Source of the DNA: Rubrivivax sp.
GTDB taxonomy: Bacteria > Pseudomonadota > Gammaproteobacteria > Burkholderiales > Burkholderiaceae_C
Reading direction: 5' to 3'
Assembly: GCA_020248915.1 (NCBI GenBank)
Contig: JADCGP010000008.1
Coordinates: 186,001-250,000, forward strand
DNA length: 64,000 bases
This document shows positions 11,628 to 21,982 of the stretch, one piece after another; position 1 is the first letter of the stretch, and the number at the start of each line of letters is the position of its first letter. The notes under the pieces are model-generated. The model was not told where the DNA came from, ran no database searches, and saw nothing but the letters and a program-made list of their open reading frames with translations. The position numbers were made by a program, and so were the translations under genes.

Positions 11628-11993
11628 ATGCGTCATTACGAGATCGTTCTCCTGATCCACCCGGATCAGAGTGAACAGGTTCCGGCCATGCTGGAACGGT
11701 ACAAGGGCCTCGTCACCGCCGCCGGCGGCAAGGTGCACCGCGTCGAAGACTGGGGTCGGCGCCAGCTGGCCTACATGATCCAGAAGCTCGCGAAGGCGCA
11801 CTACCTGTGCCTGAACATCGAGTGCGGGCAGGAGACGCTCAACGAGCTCGAGACGGGCTTCCGCTTCAACGACGCCGTGCTGCGCCATCTGACCGTGGCC
11901 CGCAGCAAGGCGGACATCGCCCCGTCGGTGATGATGAAGGCAGTCGAGCGCGAAGAGGCCCGCAAGGAGCGGCAGGAGGCGGCCCAGGGCTGA
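11628..11993 (+). CDS. rpsF: 30S ribosomal protein S6
   Basis: 121 residues; the family N-terminus [18 protein letters not shown] and the RNA-binding region [15 protein letters not shown] are clear. S6 binds 16S rRNA with S18, encoded two genes downstream. ATG at 11628 is preceded by AAGGAGA; an in-frame ATG at 11604 adds only MRNPQGDV and lacks such a site. First gene of rpsF-priB-rpsR-rplI. Confidence 0.97.
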   Translation: MRHYEIVLLIHPDQSEQVPAMLERYKGLVTAAGGKVHRVEDWGRRQLAYMIQKLAKAHYLCLNIECGQETLNELETGFRFNDAVLRHLTVARSKADIAPSVMMKAVEREEARKERQEAAQG

Positions 11994-12045
11994 CGAGCCG
12001 CCGGGCCGGGCCGGTGCCCGTGCACTCCGAGAGGAACCCCGCGCC

Positions 12046-12360
12046 GTGAACCGGCTGCTTCTCTCGGCTTCGCTCGTGCAACGGTCCACGCTGCGCTACA
12101 CCCCCGCCGGGTTGCCGGCGCTCGACCTCGGACTGCGACACGAGTCCACGGTCAGCGAAGACGGCCAGCCGCGCAAGGTCTCCCTGGAGATGCGCGCGGT
12201 GGCGATCGGGGCGATCACGCAGCCGCTGGCGGCCCTGGCACTCGGTGCGCAGGCCGGTTTCGGCGGTTTCGTCACCGCAGCGCGCAACGGCCGCGGCCTC
12301 GTCTTCCACGTCACCTCCGTCGAGCCGCAGGCAGCGCCCGCGCAGCCCGGCGACGACTGA
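12046..12360 (+). CDS. priB: Primosomal replication protein N (PriB)
   Basis: 104-residue OB-fold single-stranded-DNA-binding protein that helps PriA reload the replicative helicase at stalled forks. Begins NRLLLSASLVQRSTLRYTPA, the PriB pattern, with a central DLGLRHES strand. GTG start at 12046 behind a GAGAGG site. Its position between rpsF and rpsR is typical of gamma- and beta-proteobacteria, and dnaB lies in the same cluster. Confidence 0.92.
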   Translation: MNRLLLSASLVQRSTLRYTPAGLPALDLGLRHESTVSEDGQPRKVSLEMRAVAIGAITQPLAALALGAQAGFGGFVTAARNGRGLVFHVTSVEPQAAPAQPGDD

Positions 12361-12402
12361 ACCGGTTTTCGCGATCCACGACATACGCATCAGGAGAACA
12401 CC

Positions 12403-12693
12403 ATGCCCCCACCCCGCGGAAAAGGCCGAGGCGCCAAGGACAAGCGCACCAAGCGCAGCTCGCAGTCGCTGCTGTTCCGGCGCAAGCGCTTCTGCCGCTT
12501 CACCGTCGCCAAGGTCGAGGAGATCGACTACAAGGATGTCGACACGCTGCGCGACTTCATCGGCGACAACGGCAAGATCACGCCGGCACGCCTGACCGGC
12601 ACCCGAGCGTTCTACCAGCGCCAGCTGACGACGGCGATCAAGCGCGCGCGCTACCTGGCACTGCTGCCCTACACCGACCTGCACCGCGTCTGA
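12403..12693 (+). CDS. rpsR: 30S ribosomal protein S18
   Basis: 96 residues. The conserved core includes [20 protein letters not shown] and the basic C-terminal [16 protein letters not shown]. It pairs with S6 on the small subunit. The N-terminus is lengthened by a basic segment ([20 protein letters not shown]), as seen in beta-proteobacteria. Start preceded by AGGAGAA. Followed 13 bases later by rplI. Confidence 0.97.
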   Translation: MPPPRGKGRGAKDKRTKRSSQSLLFRRKRFCRFTVAKVEEIDYKDVDTLRDFIGDNGKITPARLTGTRAFYQRQLTTAIKRARYLALLPYTDLHRV

Positions 12694-12706
12694 CGAGGAG
12701 GCCAAC

Positions 12707-13159
12707 ATGCAAGTGATCCTTCTGGAGAAGGTCGGCAAGCTCGGCGACCTGGGCGACATCGTCAAGGTCAAGGATGGCTTCGCCCGCAACTACCTGATCC
12801 CCGGCAAGCTGGCGCGCCGAGCCACCGAGGCCGCGATCAAGGAGTTCGAGGCGCGCCGCGCCGAACTCGAGAAGTCCGCCGCAGCCAAGCTCGACGCCGC
12901 GCGCGCGCTCGCCGAGCAGCTGCAGGGCAAGGTCGTGCGCGTGGCGCAGAAGGCCGGCGTGGACGGGCGTCTGTTCGGTTCGGTCACCCACTTCGACATT
13001 GCCGAGGGCCTGACCAAGATGGGCCTGGCGGTCGCGAAGACCCAGGTCCGGCTGCCGGCCGGCCCGCTGAAGTCCGTCGGCGAGTACCCCGTGACGGTGG
13101 CGCTGCACACCGACGTCATCGCCGAGGTCACCGTGCAGGTGGTCGCGCAGGCCGACTGA
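12707..13159 (+). CDS. rplI: 50S ribosomal protein L9
   Basis: 150 residues, normal length. The N-terminal globular domain [19 protein letters not shown] with [16 protein letters not shown] is the L9 signature. A long connecting helix (about residues 40-75) and a C-terminal domain ([16 protein letters not shown]) follow. Start behind GAGGAGG. A strong hairpin follows the stop. Confidence 0.97.
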   Translation: MQVILLEKVGKLGDLGDIVKVKDGFARNYLIPGKLARRATEAAIKEFEARRAELEKSAAAKLDAARALAEQLQGKVVRVAQKAGVDGRLFGSVTHFDIAEGLTKMGLAVAKTQVRLPAGPLKSVGEYPVTVALHTDVIAEVTVQVVAQAD

Positions 13160-13180
13160 CGCCGCCGGCCCGGACGTCCG

Positions 13181-13213
13181 CGAAGGCCGGCGCTGCCGGC
13201 CTTCGTCATTTGG
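13181..13213 (+). terminator. Terminator after rplI
   Basis: Perfect 11-bp stem CGAAGGCCGGC/GCCGGCCTTCG with a three-base loop (13181-13205), followed by TCATTT. It ends the ribosomal operon before dnaB. Confidence 0.75.
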
Positions 13214-13222
13214 CGGCGCCGG

Positions 13223-13264
13223 TTGTCCACCGCTGCCCACCGGCCATCCACATGGTTTCCCACA
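13223..13264 (+). promoter_or_regulatory. Three degenerate DnaA-box-like 9-mers upstream of dnaB
   Basis: TTGTCCACC (13223-13231), CCATCCACA (13244-13252) and TTTCCCACA (13256-13264) each match 7 of 9 positions of TTATCCACA, all in the same orientation within 42 bases. Seven-of-nine matches are weak individually; the clustering before the helicase gene is what draws attention. Confidence 0.3.
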
Positions 13265-13337
13265 GCGCATGCCGCGTGCCCCGCGGGGCCTCGCTTCCCC
13301 CGATGGCCGTGGCGCGCGATCCCTCTACGGTGTCGTC

Positions 13338-14747
13338 ATGAGTGCGATCTTCGATTCACGCGACAGCAGGCCGGCCCGCGACGACGACGTGTCGAGGCTG
13401 CGCGTGCCGCCGCACTCGGTGGAGGCCGAGCAGAGCGTGCTGGGCGGCCTGCTGCTGGACAACCTGGCCTGGGACCGGGCTGCCGACCTGCTGACCGAGA
13501 GCGACTTCTATCGCTACGAGCACCGGCTGATCTACGCGGCGATCGCGGCGCTGGTGCAGCACAGCAAGCCGGCCGACGTGATCACGGTGTTCGAGAAGCT
13601 CCAGGGCCTCGGGCAGGAATCGGACGCCGGCGGACTGGCCTACCTGAACGCCCTGGCACAGAGCGTGCCGAGCGCGGCCAACATGCGGCGCTACGCCGAG
13701 ATCGTCCGCGAGCGGGCGATCCTGCGCAAGCTGATCGCGGCCAGCGACGAGATCGCCACCAGCGCCTTCAACCCGCAGGGGCGCCAGGTCGCGCAGGTGC
13801 TGGACGAGGCCGAGAGCCGGATCCTGAAGATCGGCGAGGAGGGCGCGCGCCAGCGCCAGGGCTTCCAGAACATCGCGAACCTGGTCGTCGCACTGATGGA
13901 CCGGGTCAACGAGTTGCACGACCACGGCGCGGAGGACGTGACCGGGGTGCGCACCGGCTACTACGACCTCGACCGCCACACCGCGGGCTTCCAGCGCGGC
14001 GACCTGCTGATCCTGGCGGCGCGTCCTTCGATGGGCAAGACTGCATTCGCGCTGAACATCGCCGAGCACGTGGCCGTCCGCGAGGAATTGCCCGTGCTGG
14101 TGTTCTCGATGGAGATGGGCGCCGGGCAACTGGCACAGCGGATGGTCGGCTCGATCGGCCGCATCGACCAGCAGCACCTGCGCACAGGCAAGCTCGATGC
14201 CGACGAGTGGAGCCGGCTGGCCGACGCGGTCGACAAGCTGGGCCGGGCCCAGGTGTTCATCGACGAGACGCCGGCGCTCAGCATCGCCGAGCTGCGCGCG
14301 CGCAGCCGTCGCATGGCGCGCCAGTTCGGCGGCACGCTCGGGCTGATCTGCATCGACTACCTGCAGCTGATGAGCGGCTCGGGCGGTAGCGACGAGAACC
14401 GGGCCACCGAACTGGGCGAGATCTCGCGCGGCCTGAAGGCGCTGGCCAAGGAACTTCAGTGCCCGGTGCTGGCACTCTCGCAGCTTAACCGCAGCGTCGA
14501 GCAGCGCAACGACAAGCGGCCGATGATGAGCGACCTGCGCGAGTCTGGCGCCATCGAGCAGGACGCCGACGTCATCCTGTTCATCTACCGCGACGAGTAC
14601 TACAACAAGGACAGCAAGGAACCCGGTGTCGCGGAAATCATCATCGCCAAGCAGCGCAACGGGCCGGTCGGCACGGTGAAGCTGACCTTCCTGAAGCCGC
14701 AGACGCGGTTCGAGAACCGCGCGCCGGACGGGTCCGACGAGTATTGA
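13338..14747 (+). CDS. dnaB: Replicative DNA helicase DnaB
   Basis: Hexameric 5'-3' helicase at the replication fork. 469 residues. N-terminal collar domain (LRVPPHSVEAEQSVLGGLLL), linker, then the RecA-like motor with Walker A ARPSMGKTAFALNIA (Lys234), Walker B LICIDYLQLM and motif LALSQLNRSVEQR. ATG at 13338 begins a variable 20-residue lead before the conserved region. Downstream and in the same frame lies the radical SAM gene, separated by 57 bases that contain a LexA box. Confidence 0.96.
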   Translation: MSAIFDSRDSRPARDDDVSRLRVPPHSVEAEQSVLGGLLLDNLAWDRAADLLTESDFYRYEHRLIYAAIAALVQHSKPADVITVFEKLQGLGQESDAGGLAYLNALAQSVPSAANMRRYAEIVRERAILRKLIAASDEIATSAFNPQGRQVAQVLDEAESRILKIGEEGARQRQGFQNIANLVVALMDRVNELHDHGAEDVTGVRTGYYDLDRHTAGFQRGDLLILAARPSMGKTAFALNIAEHVAVREELPVLVFSMEMGAGQLAQRMVGSIGRIDQQHLRTGKLDADEWSRLADAVDKLGRAQVFIDETPALSIAELRARSRRMARQFGGTLGLICIDYLQLMSGSGGSDENRATELGEISRGLKALAKELQCPVLALSQLNRSVEQRNDKRPMMSDLRESGAIEQDADVILFIYRDEYYNKDSKEPGVAEIIIAKQRNGPVGTVKLTFLKPQTRFENRAPDGSDEY

Positions 14748-14769
14748 CGGCGCTTCCGCGGCGAAGCGG

Positions 14770-14798
14770 TTGTCGCAACGCGGTATACTGTATATATT
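14770..14798 (+). promoter_or_regulatory. Predicted sigma70 promoter of the radical SAM gene
   Basis: TTGTCG (14770-14775) and TATATT (14793-14798) are separated by 17 bases. The -10 lies inside the LexA box, so bound LexA would block RNA polymerase. The expected transcription start, about 7 bases on, falls at the ATG itself (14805), implying a leaderless message; no Shine-Dalgarno sequence is visible before the ATG. Confidence 0.5.
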
Positions 14799-14805
14799 CA
14801 CAGTA
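14786..14805 (+). promoter_or_regulatory. LexA operator (SOS box)
   Basis: Twenty-base near-palindrome with the core CTGT-ATATATTC-ACAG, matching the CTGT-N8-ACAG LexA consensus of gamma/beta-proteobacteria and most of the flanking TA positions as well. The last base of the box is the A of the ATG start codon of the radical SAM gene. Such AT-rich sequence is very unusual in this GC-rich window. Confidence 0.85.
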
Positions 14806-15959
14806 TGCGCCTCGATACCCTTCCCGCCCTCGCAAGTGGCACTGCCGCCGACGGACCCTGGGCCCCGATCACGCTGGTCCGCGCGCCGCTGAAGGGCCGG
14901 GGAACCGCCTGGGCCCTGGAACACAGGTTCTCCAGCACTCGCCGCGAAGACTTCGACGACGGCTGGGCCACGCTCGAGCGTGCGGCGCAGGAAGAGGCCG
15001 ACGGGCCCGCACCGCAGACCCAGGTCATCGAGGAGCATGCCCGAAGCATCCTGGCCGGCAACGACTCGCCCGACATCGGCTTCGATCTGTCGATCAACCC
15101 CTACCGTGGCTGCGAGCACGGGTGCAGCTACTGCTACGCGCGGCCGACGCACGGCTATCTGGGCCAGTCGCCAGGCCTCGACTTCGAGACCCGGATCGTC
15201 GCCAAGGTCAATGCTGCCGAGCGGCTGCGCGAGGCGCTGGCCGCGCCGGGCTACGAACCCCTGCTGCTGAACATCGGCTCGGCCACCGACGCCTACCAGC
15301 CTGCGGAGCGGCGCCTTCGCATCACCCGCAGCGTGCTCGAGGTCCTCCAGCAGGCGCGGCACCCGTTCTCGCTGGTCACGAAGTCCAGCCTCGTCGAGCG
15401 CGACCTCGACTTGATCGCGCCCATGGCTGCGGAGGGCCTGGCCGCAGTCTATGTCTCGGTCACCACGCTCGACAGCGAACTGGCGCGTCGCATGGAGCCC
15501 CGCGCCGCGGCGCCGCACCGCCGCCTGCGGACCATCGAGACGCTGGCCCGTGCCGGAGTGCCGGTGGGCGTCAGCGTGTCGCCGCTGATCCCCTTCGTCA
15601 ACGAGCCTGAGCTCGAGCGGGTCCTGGCCGCTGCCCGCGACGCTGGCGCCAGCCGCGCCTTCGGCATCGTGCTGCGGCTGCCCTGGGAGGTGAACCCGAT
15701 CTTCCGCCGCTGGTTGCAGCAGCACTTTCCCGAACGGGCCGACCGCGTGATGGCGCGGGTGCGTGAGATGCGCGGCGGCCGCGACAACGATTCCCGCTTC
15801 GGCAGCCGGATGACGGGCCAGGGAACCTGGGCCCAGTTGCTGCGGCAGCGCCTGCACAAGGCGTGCGAGCGTCTCGGGCTGCAACGCGGGCGCTTCGAGC
15901 TCGATGGCACTCAGTTCAGGCCGCCGGCTCACGACGAGCGGCAAGCCGAGCTGTTCTGA
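14805..15959 (+). CDS. PA0069-type radical SAM protein (spore photoproduct lyase-like), SOS-controlled
   Basis: 384 residues. The radical SAM cluster motif is CEHGCSYC (Cys103, Cys107, Cys110), preceded by LSINPYRG and followed by YARPTHGYLG, a pattern shared with spore photoproduct lyase-related proteins and the PA0069/Rv2578c family. The remainder is a partial TIM barrel (VTKSSLVERDLDLIAPM, VGVSVSPLIPFVNEPEL). ATG at 14805 is the only usable start: no ATG, GTG or TTG occurs in frame between the dnaB stop and it, nor before the conserved KGRGTAWALEHRFSSTRRED segment. The LexA box over the start predicts DNA-damage induction, so a DNA or RNA repair chemistry is plausible. Exact reaction unknown. 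Confidence 0.88.
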   Translation: MRLDTLPALASGTAADGPWAPITLVRAPLKGRGTAWALEHRFSSTRREDFDDGWATLERAAQEEADGPAPQTQVIEEHARSILAGNDSPDIGFDLSINPYRGCEHGCSYCYARPTHGYLGQSPGLDFETRIVAKVNAAERLREALAAPGYEPLLLNIGSATDAYQPAERRLRITRSVLEVLQQARHPFSLVTKSSLVERDLDLIAPMAAEGLAAVYVSVTTLDSELARRMEPRAAAPHRRLRTIETLARAGVPVGVSVSPLIPFVNEPELERVLAAARDAGASRAFGIVLRLPWEVNPIFRRWLQQHFPERADRVMARVREMRGGRDNDSRFGSRMTGQGTWAQLLRQRLHKACERLGLQRGRFELDGTQFRPPAHDERQAELF

Positions 15960-16129
15960 CCCGTCGCCGGCCAGCTTGCCGGGCAGGCGCCCGGGAGAAG
16001 GGGCAGTCGCCGCGGCGTGACGGCGATGGTCGCGGTCGCGGTCGCCGCCAACACTTCTCGAGCAGCCCGCGACCATGTCGCGATCATGTCGCGATCAGGC
16101 TGCGAAAGGACCGCGACAGCACGCCCGCC

Positions 16130-17920
16130 TCAGCCCGACGCTTCCTCGGCCCAGGCTGCCAGATCCGACTCCGGCTTGGAGGGTTCGACCTTCACTTCGA
16201 AGGGCGCGGGCTTGCGTTCCAGCGGCTTCGACTGTTGTGCCGCGGCGCTCGGGCGCCGAAGCACCAGCGCCCCGGGCTGGCGCCCGTTGTTCTCGACGAG
16301 CGGCGACCGCGGGGGCGCCATCTTCTTGCGCAGCGCATGGACCTCGGCCTCCAGTTCCGCGGCGTCTTGGATGCGTCCGCGGTGACGCTGCAGCGACAGC
16401 CGTGCCGTCTCCAGCAACCGGTTGTTCAGCGTGGCGCGGGTGTGCTCCAGCAGCATGCGCACCGCCTCGGTCGGCTGGCCCCGCAGCGCATACGCCAGCG
16501 ACTGCTCGGCGAGGCGAGACACATGGGCGTGGCCGGCGTTGATGCGGTCCGCGTACTCCGGGTACGGGGCAGCGGCCCGGGTCAGCAACTCGGTGAAGAT
16601 GCGCGCCCCGCTGTGGCGCCACGCCATCCGGTCGATCCAGTCGTGGGCTTCGTCGACATGCACGCCTGCCGCGGCCACGAGGGCCAGCATCGTGACCAGG
16701 TTGATCGCGGCCTCGATGTCGAAGTCCGGGGCGTCGATGCCCGAGCCCACCGCCCGCAGCCGCTCCAGCAGCTCGCGATGGCGGCTATAGAGCACCAGCT
16801 GCAACGTCCACGCGCAGCTGCTCAGCCGCCGCAGCCGGCTGCTGTGCGGCGCCCGCGTCAGCGCGGCATCGAGCTCGTCGCAGCAACGCTGAAGGCCGCG
16901 CGAGTCACGCTGCAGATAGCGCACGACGCCCAGCAGCAGAGCGGACTGCCAGTCGAACATCTTGGACCCGACGCCGGAGGCGATCGCACGCTCCAGGTTG
17001 CGCGCAGCCTCGTCATGGTCGCCGCGGTAGTAGGCCAGCATGCCCAGCTTCTGAAGCCGCGGCAGCGACTCCGGCGTCAGGTGTACCGCCCGGCCGTAGA
17101 CCTCCATCGCGCCATCGAAGTCGCCCTGTTCGAGGCGTGCCCGTCCCATGACGTCGTAGGCGTCGACGAAGGTGGGCTGTTCCAGGATCAGCGATTCGAG
17201 CGTGCGCACCGCCTTGACCATGTCACCGCAGTCGATCTGGGTACGGGCGACACCCAGCTTCGCCCAGGGCAGGGCCTTGGCCTCGAGCACGGCGTCGAAC
17301 AGTTCGCGGGCCTCCTCGTGGCGACCCAGGTTCAGCAGCAGTTCAGCGCCGATGCGTGCCGCATAGAGCCAGAACTCGCCGCGGCTGCGGAAGCGCTCGA
17401 TGCAGAGCTGCGAGCCTTCCTCGAAGCGGCCCTCGTCGACGGCGGCCAGGATGTCGGCAAGCACGGCCTTGCGGCGACGGGCGTGTGCCAGCCGCTCGGC
17501 CAGGGCTTCGGTGTTGTGCGGTTTCAGCAGGTAGCTGTCCAGCGCCGACTCGGCGGCCTCGGCCACCTTGGAGTAGGTTGCCTCGCTGGTGATGATCACG
17601 AACACGGTCGACATCGGCAGCAGCTGATGCCGGCGCAGGTCGTCCAGCAACTGCTGCCCGGTGGCCTCGCCGTCCGGGAACTCGTACTCGCACAGCACGA
17701 TGTCGTAGCGCAGCGCCTCGAGCCGGTTGCGAGCCTCGACGATGCGCGAGCATTGGGTCACATGCCCGATGCCCAGCTCACGCAGCTGGGCTGCCAGCAC
17801 GCTGCGCGTGGTCGGGTTGCCGTCCACCACCAGGGCGCGCGCCTTGTGCATCTCGTCCCGGTAGCGGGCGGCAGCCGCGGAATTCAGGATGCGCGGATGG
17901 GTGCTGCGGCGGTTGTCCAT
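16130..17920 (-). CDS. Pseudo-receiver / TPR response-regulator-like protein
   Basis: 596 residues from ATG 17920 (a GTG at 17968 is an alternative start). Residues about 26-140 form a CheY-like receiver: VVDGNP with Asp33, the switch Thr111 in VIITSEATYS and the conserved Lys133 in LLKPHN. The phospho-acceptor position is Glu78 (IVLCEYEFPDG) instead of Asp, so phosphorylation is not expected and a permanently active-like state is possible. Residues about 150-340 are TPR repeats (AYDVMGRARLEQGDFDGAME). The C-terminal part is helical and the tail is low complexity, rich in Pro and Lys. No DNA-binding or enzymatic domain. Converges on the radical SAM gene across 170 bases. Confidence 0.85.
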   Translation of the reverse strand: MDNRRSTHPRILNSAAAARYRDEMHKARALVVDGNPTTRSVLAAQLRELGIGHVTQCSRIVEARNRLEALRYDIVLCEYEFPDGEATGQQLLDDLRRHQLLPMSTVFVIITSEATYSKVAEAAESALDSYLLKPHNTEALAERLAHARRRKAVLADILAAVDEGRFEEGSQLCIERFRSRGEFWLYAARIGAELLLNLGRHEEARELFDAVLEAKALPWAKLGVARTQIDCGDMVKAVRTLESLILEQPTFVDAYDVMGRARLEQGDFDGAMEVYGRAVHLTPESLPRLQKLGMLAYYRGDHDEAARNLERAIASGVGSKMFDWQSALLLGVVRYLQRDSRGLQRCCDELDAALTRAPHSSRLRRLSSCAWTLQLVLYSRHRELLERLRAVGSGIDAPDFDIEAAINLVTMLALVAAAGVHVDEAHDWIDRMAWRHSGARIFTELLTRAAAPYPEYADRINAGHAHVSRLAEQSLAYALRGQPTEAVRMLLEHTRATLNNRLLETARLSLQRHRGRIQDAAELEAEVHALRKKMAPPRSPLVENNGRQPGALVLRRPSAAAQQSKPLERKPAPFEVKVEPSKPESDLAAWAEEASG

Positions 17921-18005
17921 GGGCGGTCTGAATCCGTCTACGCCGCCATATCGGCCGCCCGCCTTCACCCTTGACCCCGGCGGGGCGGGAAATGCCCCGC
18001 TTTGG

Positions 18006-19160
18006 CTACTTGAAGAGGTCCTTGACCCGGTCCGCCCAGCTCTTGGCGTTGGGCGAGTGACGCTCGCCGCCCTTGCGGAAGCTCTCGTCGAGCTCTTTGA
18101 GCAGCTTGCGCTGGTGCTCCGTCAGCTTGACCGGCGTCTCCACGCTGACATGGCAGTACAGGTCGCCCGGGTAGCTGGCGCGCAGCCCCTTGATGCCCTT
18201 GCCCCGCAGCCGGAACGTCTTGCCGTGCTGGGTGCCCTCGGGCAGCTCGATCTCGGCCTTGGAGCCGCCCAGCGTCGGCACCTCGATCGCCCCGCCGAGG
18301 GCGGCGGTCGTCAGGCCCACCGGGACGGTGCAGTGCAGGTCGTCGCCGTCGCGCTCGAAGATCTCGTGCTGGCGCACGCGGATCTCGATGTACAGGTCGC
18401 CCGGCGGGCCACCGTTGGTTCCCGGCTCGCCGTTGCCGGCCGAGCGGATGCGCATGCCCTCGTTGATGCCCGCAGGGATCTTGACCTCGAGCGTCTTGTG
18501 CTTCTTGAGGCGACCCGCGCCGTGACAGCTGGGGCAGGGTTCCGGGATGATCTTGCCGGTGCCGCGGCAATGCGGGCAGGTCTGCTGGATGCTGAAGAAG
18601 CCCTGGCGCATGTGCACCGTGCCGCTTCCGTTGCAGGTGGTGCAGGTCTTGGCGCTGGTGCCGGGCTTGGCGCCGCTGCCGTGACAGGTGTCACAGGTTT
18701 CCCAGCTCGGAACGCGGATCTGGGTCTCCTTGCCCAGCGCGGCCTCCTCGAGCGTGATCTCCATCGCGTAGCTGAGGTCGTTGCCCCGGTACACCTGCTG
18801 GCCGCCGGCGCCGCGGCCCCGCCCGCCGCCGCCACCGAAGATGTCGCCGAAGATGTCACCGAAGGCTTCTGCGAACCCGCCGAAGCCCTCGGGCCCGCCG
18901 CCGCGGCCCATGCCCCCCATGCTCGGGTCGACACCGGCGTGCCCGAACTGGTCGTACGCGGTCCGCTTGGTCGCGTCGGAGAGCATCTCGTAGGCCTCCT
19001 TGGCCTCCTTGAACTTCTCCTCGGCCTTCTTGGCCTCTTCGCCCTGGTGCCGGTCGGGGTGGAACTTGGCGGCCAGCCGCCGGTAGGCCTTCTTGAGGTC
19101 GTCGTCCGAGGCGTTCTTCGGAACGCCGAGGACGTCGTAGTAGTCACGCTTGGTGGCCAT
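18006..19160 (-). CDS. dnaJ: Chaperone protein DnaJ (Hsp40)
   Basis: Co-chaperone that delivers unfolded proteins to DnaK and stimulates its ATPase. 384 residues. J domain with HPD at 34-36, glycine/phenylalanine-rich linker ([20 protein letters not shown]), four zinc-binding CxxCxGxG repeats ([32 protein letters not shown]) and the C-terminal substrate domains. ATG at 19160 is the family start; the frame is open for kilobases upstream across dnaK, which is not coding. Downstream of dnaK by 116 bases. Confidence 0.97.
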   Translation of the reverse strand: MATKRDYYDVLGVPKNASDDDLKKAYRRLAAKFHPDRHQGEEAKKAEEKFKEAKEAYEMLSDATKRTAYDQFGHAGVDPSMGGMGRGGGPEGFGGFAEAFGDIFGDIFGGGGGRGRGAGGQQVYRGNDLSYAMEITLEEAALGKETQIRVPSWETCDTCHGSGAKPGTSAKTCTTCNGSGTVHMRQGFFSIQQTCPHCRGTGKIIPEPCPSCHGAGRLKKHKTLEVKIPAGINEGMRIRSAGNGEPGTNGGPPGDLYIEIRVRQHEIFERDGDDLHCTVPVGLTTAALGGAIEVPTLGGSKAEIELPEGTQHGKTFRLRGKGIKGLRASYPGDLYCHVSVETPVKLTEHQRKLLKELDESFRKGGERHSPNAKSWADRVKDLFK

Positions 19161-19276
19161 GGCGAGTGTGCGAGTGGCGGAAGTGGCTCGGCCGCGGGCC
19201 GTTGCGCGTGATCCGGCGCACCGAGCCCGCGGCGGCGGGGGATGGCGGGCCCGGGAGACCCGCCGCGGTCGTGAAC

Positions 19277-21226
<1,950 letters not shown>

Positions 21227-21267
21227 GGTTGTCCTTGCTCCTGCGGATGCGGTTCGGGTTGCTCTCG

Positions 21268-21295
21268 AGTTGTGGACCGGCGGCGGGCTTTCAAG
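21268..21295 (-). promoter_or_regulatory. Sigma32-like promoter of dnaK
   Basis: On the minus strand, a perfect CTTGAAA (21295-21289) is followed after 13 bases by CCACAACT (21275-21268), matching five of the seven defined positions of CCCCATnT. Located in the grpE-dnaK gap, about 40 bases before dnaK. Confidence 0.5.
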
Positions 21296-21315
21296 GCGTC
21301 GCCCTCAAACAGGCC

Positions 21316-21897
21316 TCACTTCGGCCCGGCGACGGTCACCAGCGCCGGGCGCAGCACCCGGTCGTTGATCAGGTAGCCGCTCTGCAGCACGGCGACCACG
21401 GTGTTGGGTTCCTGGTCGGCGGGTACCACGCTGATGGCCTGGTGCCGGTGCGGGTCGAACCGCGTGCCGGCCGGCGGGGCCACGGCCACCACCCGGTTGC
21501 GCTCGAGCGCCGCGGTGAGCTGGCGCAGGGTGGCGTGCACGCCCTCGAGCACCTGCTCCGGCGTGGCGTTGGGGATCGCCGTGGCAGCCTGCAGGCTGTC
21601 GACGACCGGCAGCAGGCTCTCGGCGAAGGCCTCGATCGCGAACTTGCGGGCCTTGGCCATGTCCTCCTCGGCGCGGCGGCGGATGTTCTCTGCCTCGGCC
21701 TTGGCGCGAAGATAGGCGTCGGACACCTCGGCGTGGCGGACCTGCAGCTCGGCCAGCTGCTCGGCGACCGGGCGCCCGGCAGCGTCTGGCTGTGGTGCGG
21801 CGGTCCCGCCACGATCCTGCGGTGCGGACGAACCTGGGGCGGCGGACGAGGGAGGCGAGGGGGGCGCTGCGCCGGCGGCTTCTGGCGTCGTGTTCAT
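21316..21897 (-). CDS. grpE: Nucleotide exchange factor GrpE
   Basis: Releases ADP from DnaK and acts as its thermosensor. 193 residues. N-terminal disordered Ala/Pro-rich part, long dimer helix ([25 protein letters not shown]), then the beta domain ([25 protein letters not shown]) that contacts DnaK. ATG at 21897 ([11 protein letters not shown]) is chosen over an in-frame ATG at 21930, because the latter ATG is itself part of the sigma32 -10 element and would not be transcribed. Confidence 0.95.
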   Translation of the reverse strand: MNTTPEAAGAAPPSPPSSAAPGSSAPQDRGGTAAPQPDAAGRPVAEQLAELQVRHAEVSDAYLRAKAEAENIRRRAEEDMAKARKFAIEAFAESLLPVVDSLQAATAIPNATPEQVLEGVHATLRQLTAALERNRVVAVAPPAGTRFDPHRHQAISVVPADQEPNTVVAVLQSGYLINDRVLRPALVTVAGPK

Positions 21898-21926
21898 GCT
21901 CGGAGAATCCCGTAAAGCCGGTTGTG

Positions 21927-21954
21927 ACATGGGGACGTCCGCGGCGGCTTCAAG
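21927..21954 (-). promoter_or_regulatory. Sigma32 heat-shock promoter of grpE
   Basis: On the minus strand, CTTGAA (21954-21949) and CCCCATGT (21934-21927) are separated by 14 bases, an excellent match to the sigma32 consensus CTTGAA / CCCCATnT. Transcription should start near 21920, about 25 bases before the grpE ATG at 21897. Confidence 0.8.
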
Positions 21955-21982
21955 GGGCGCGGGTGGAGGAAGCCGCGGCGGC

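Noticed and set aside
16018-16105. Short repeats (GGTCGC units and CATGTCGCGAT twice) between the radical SAM and TPR genes, considered as a repeat array
   Set aside because: Too short and too few copies; no regular spacer-repeat structure, so neither CRISPR nor a defined element.
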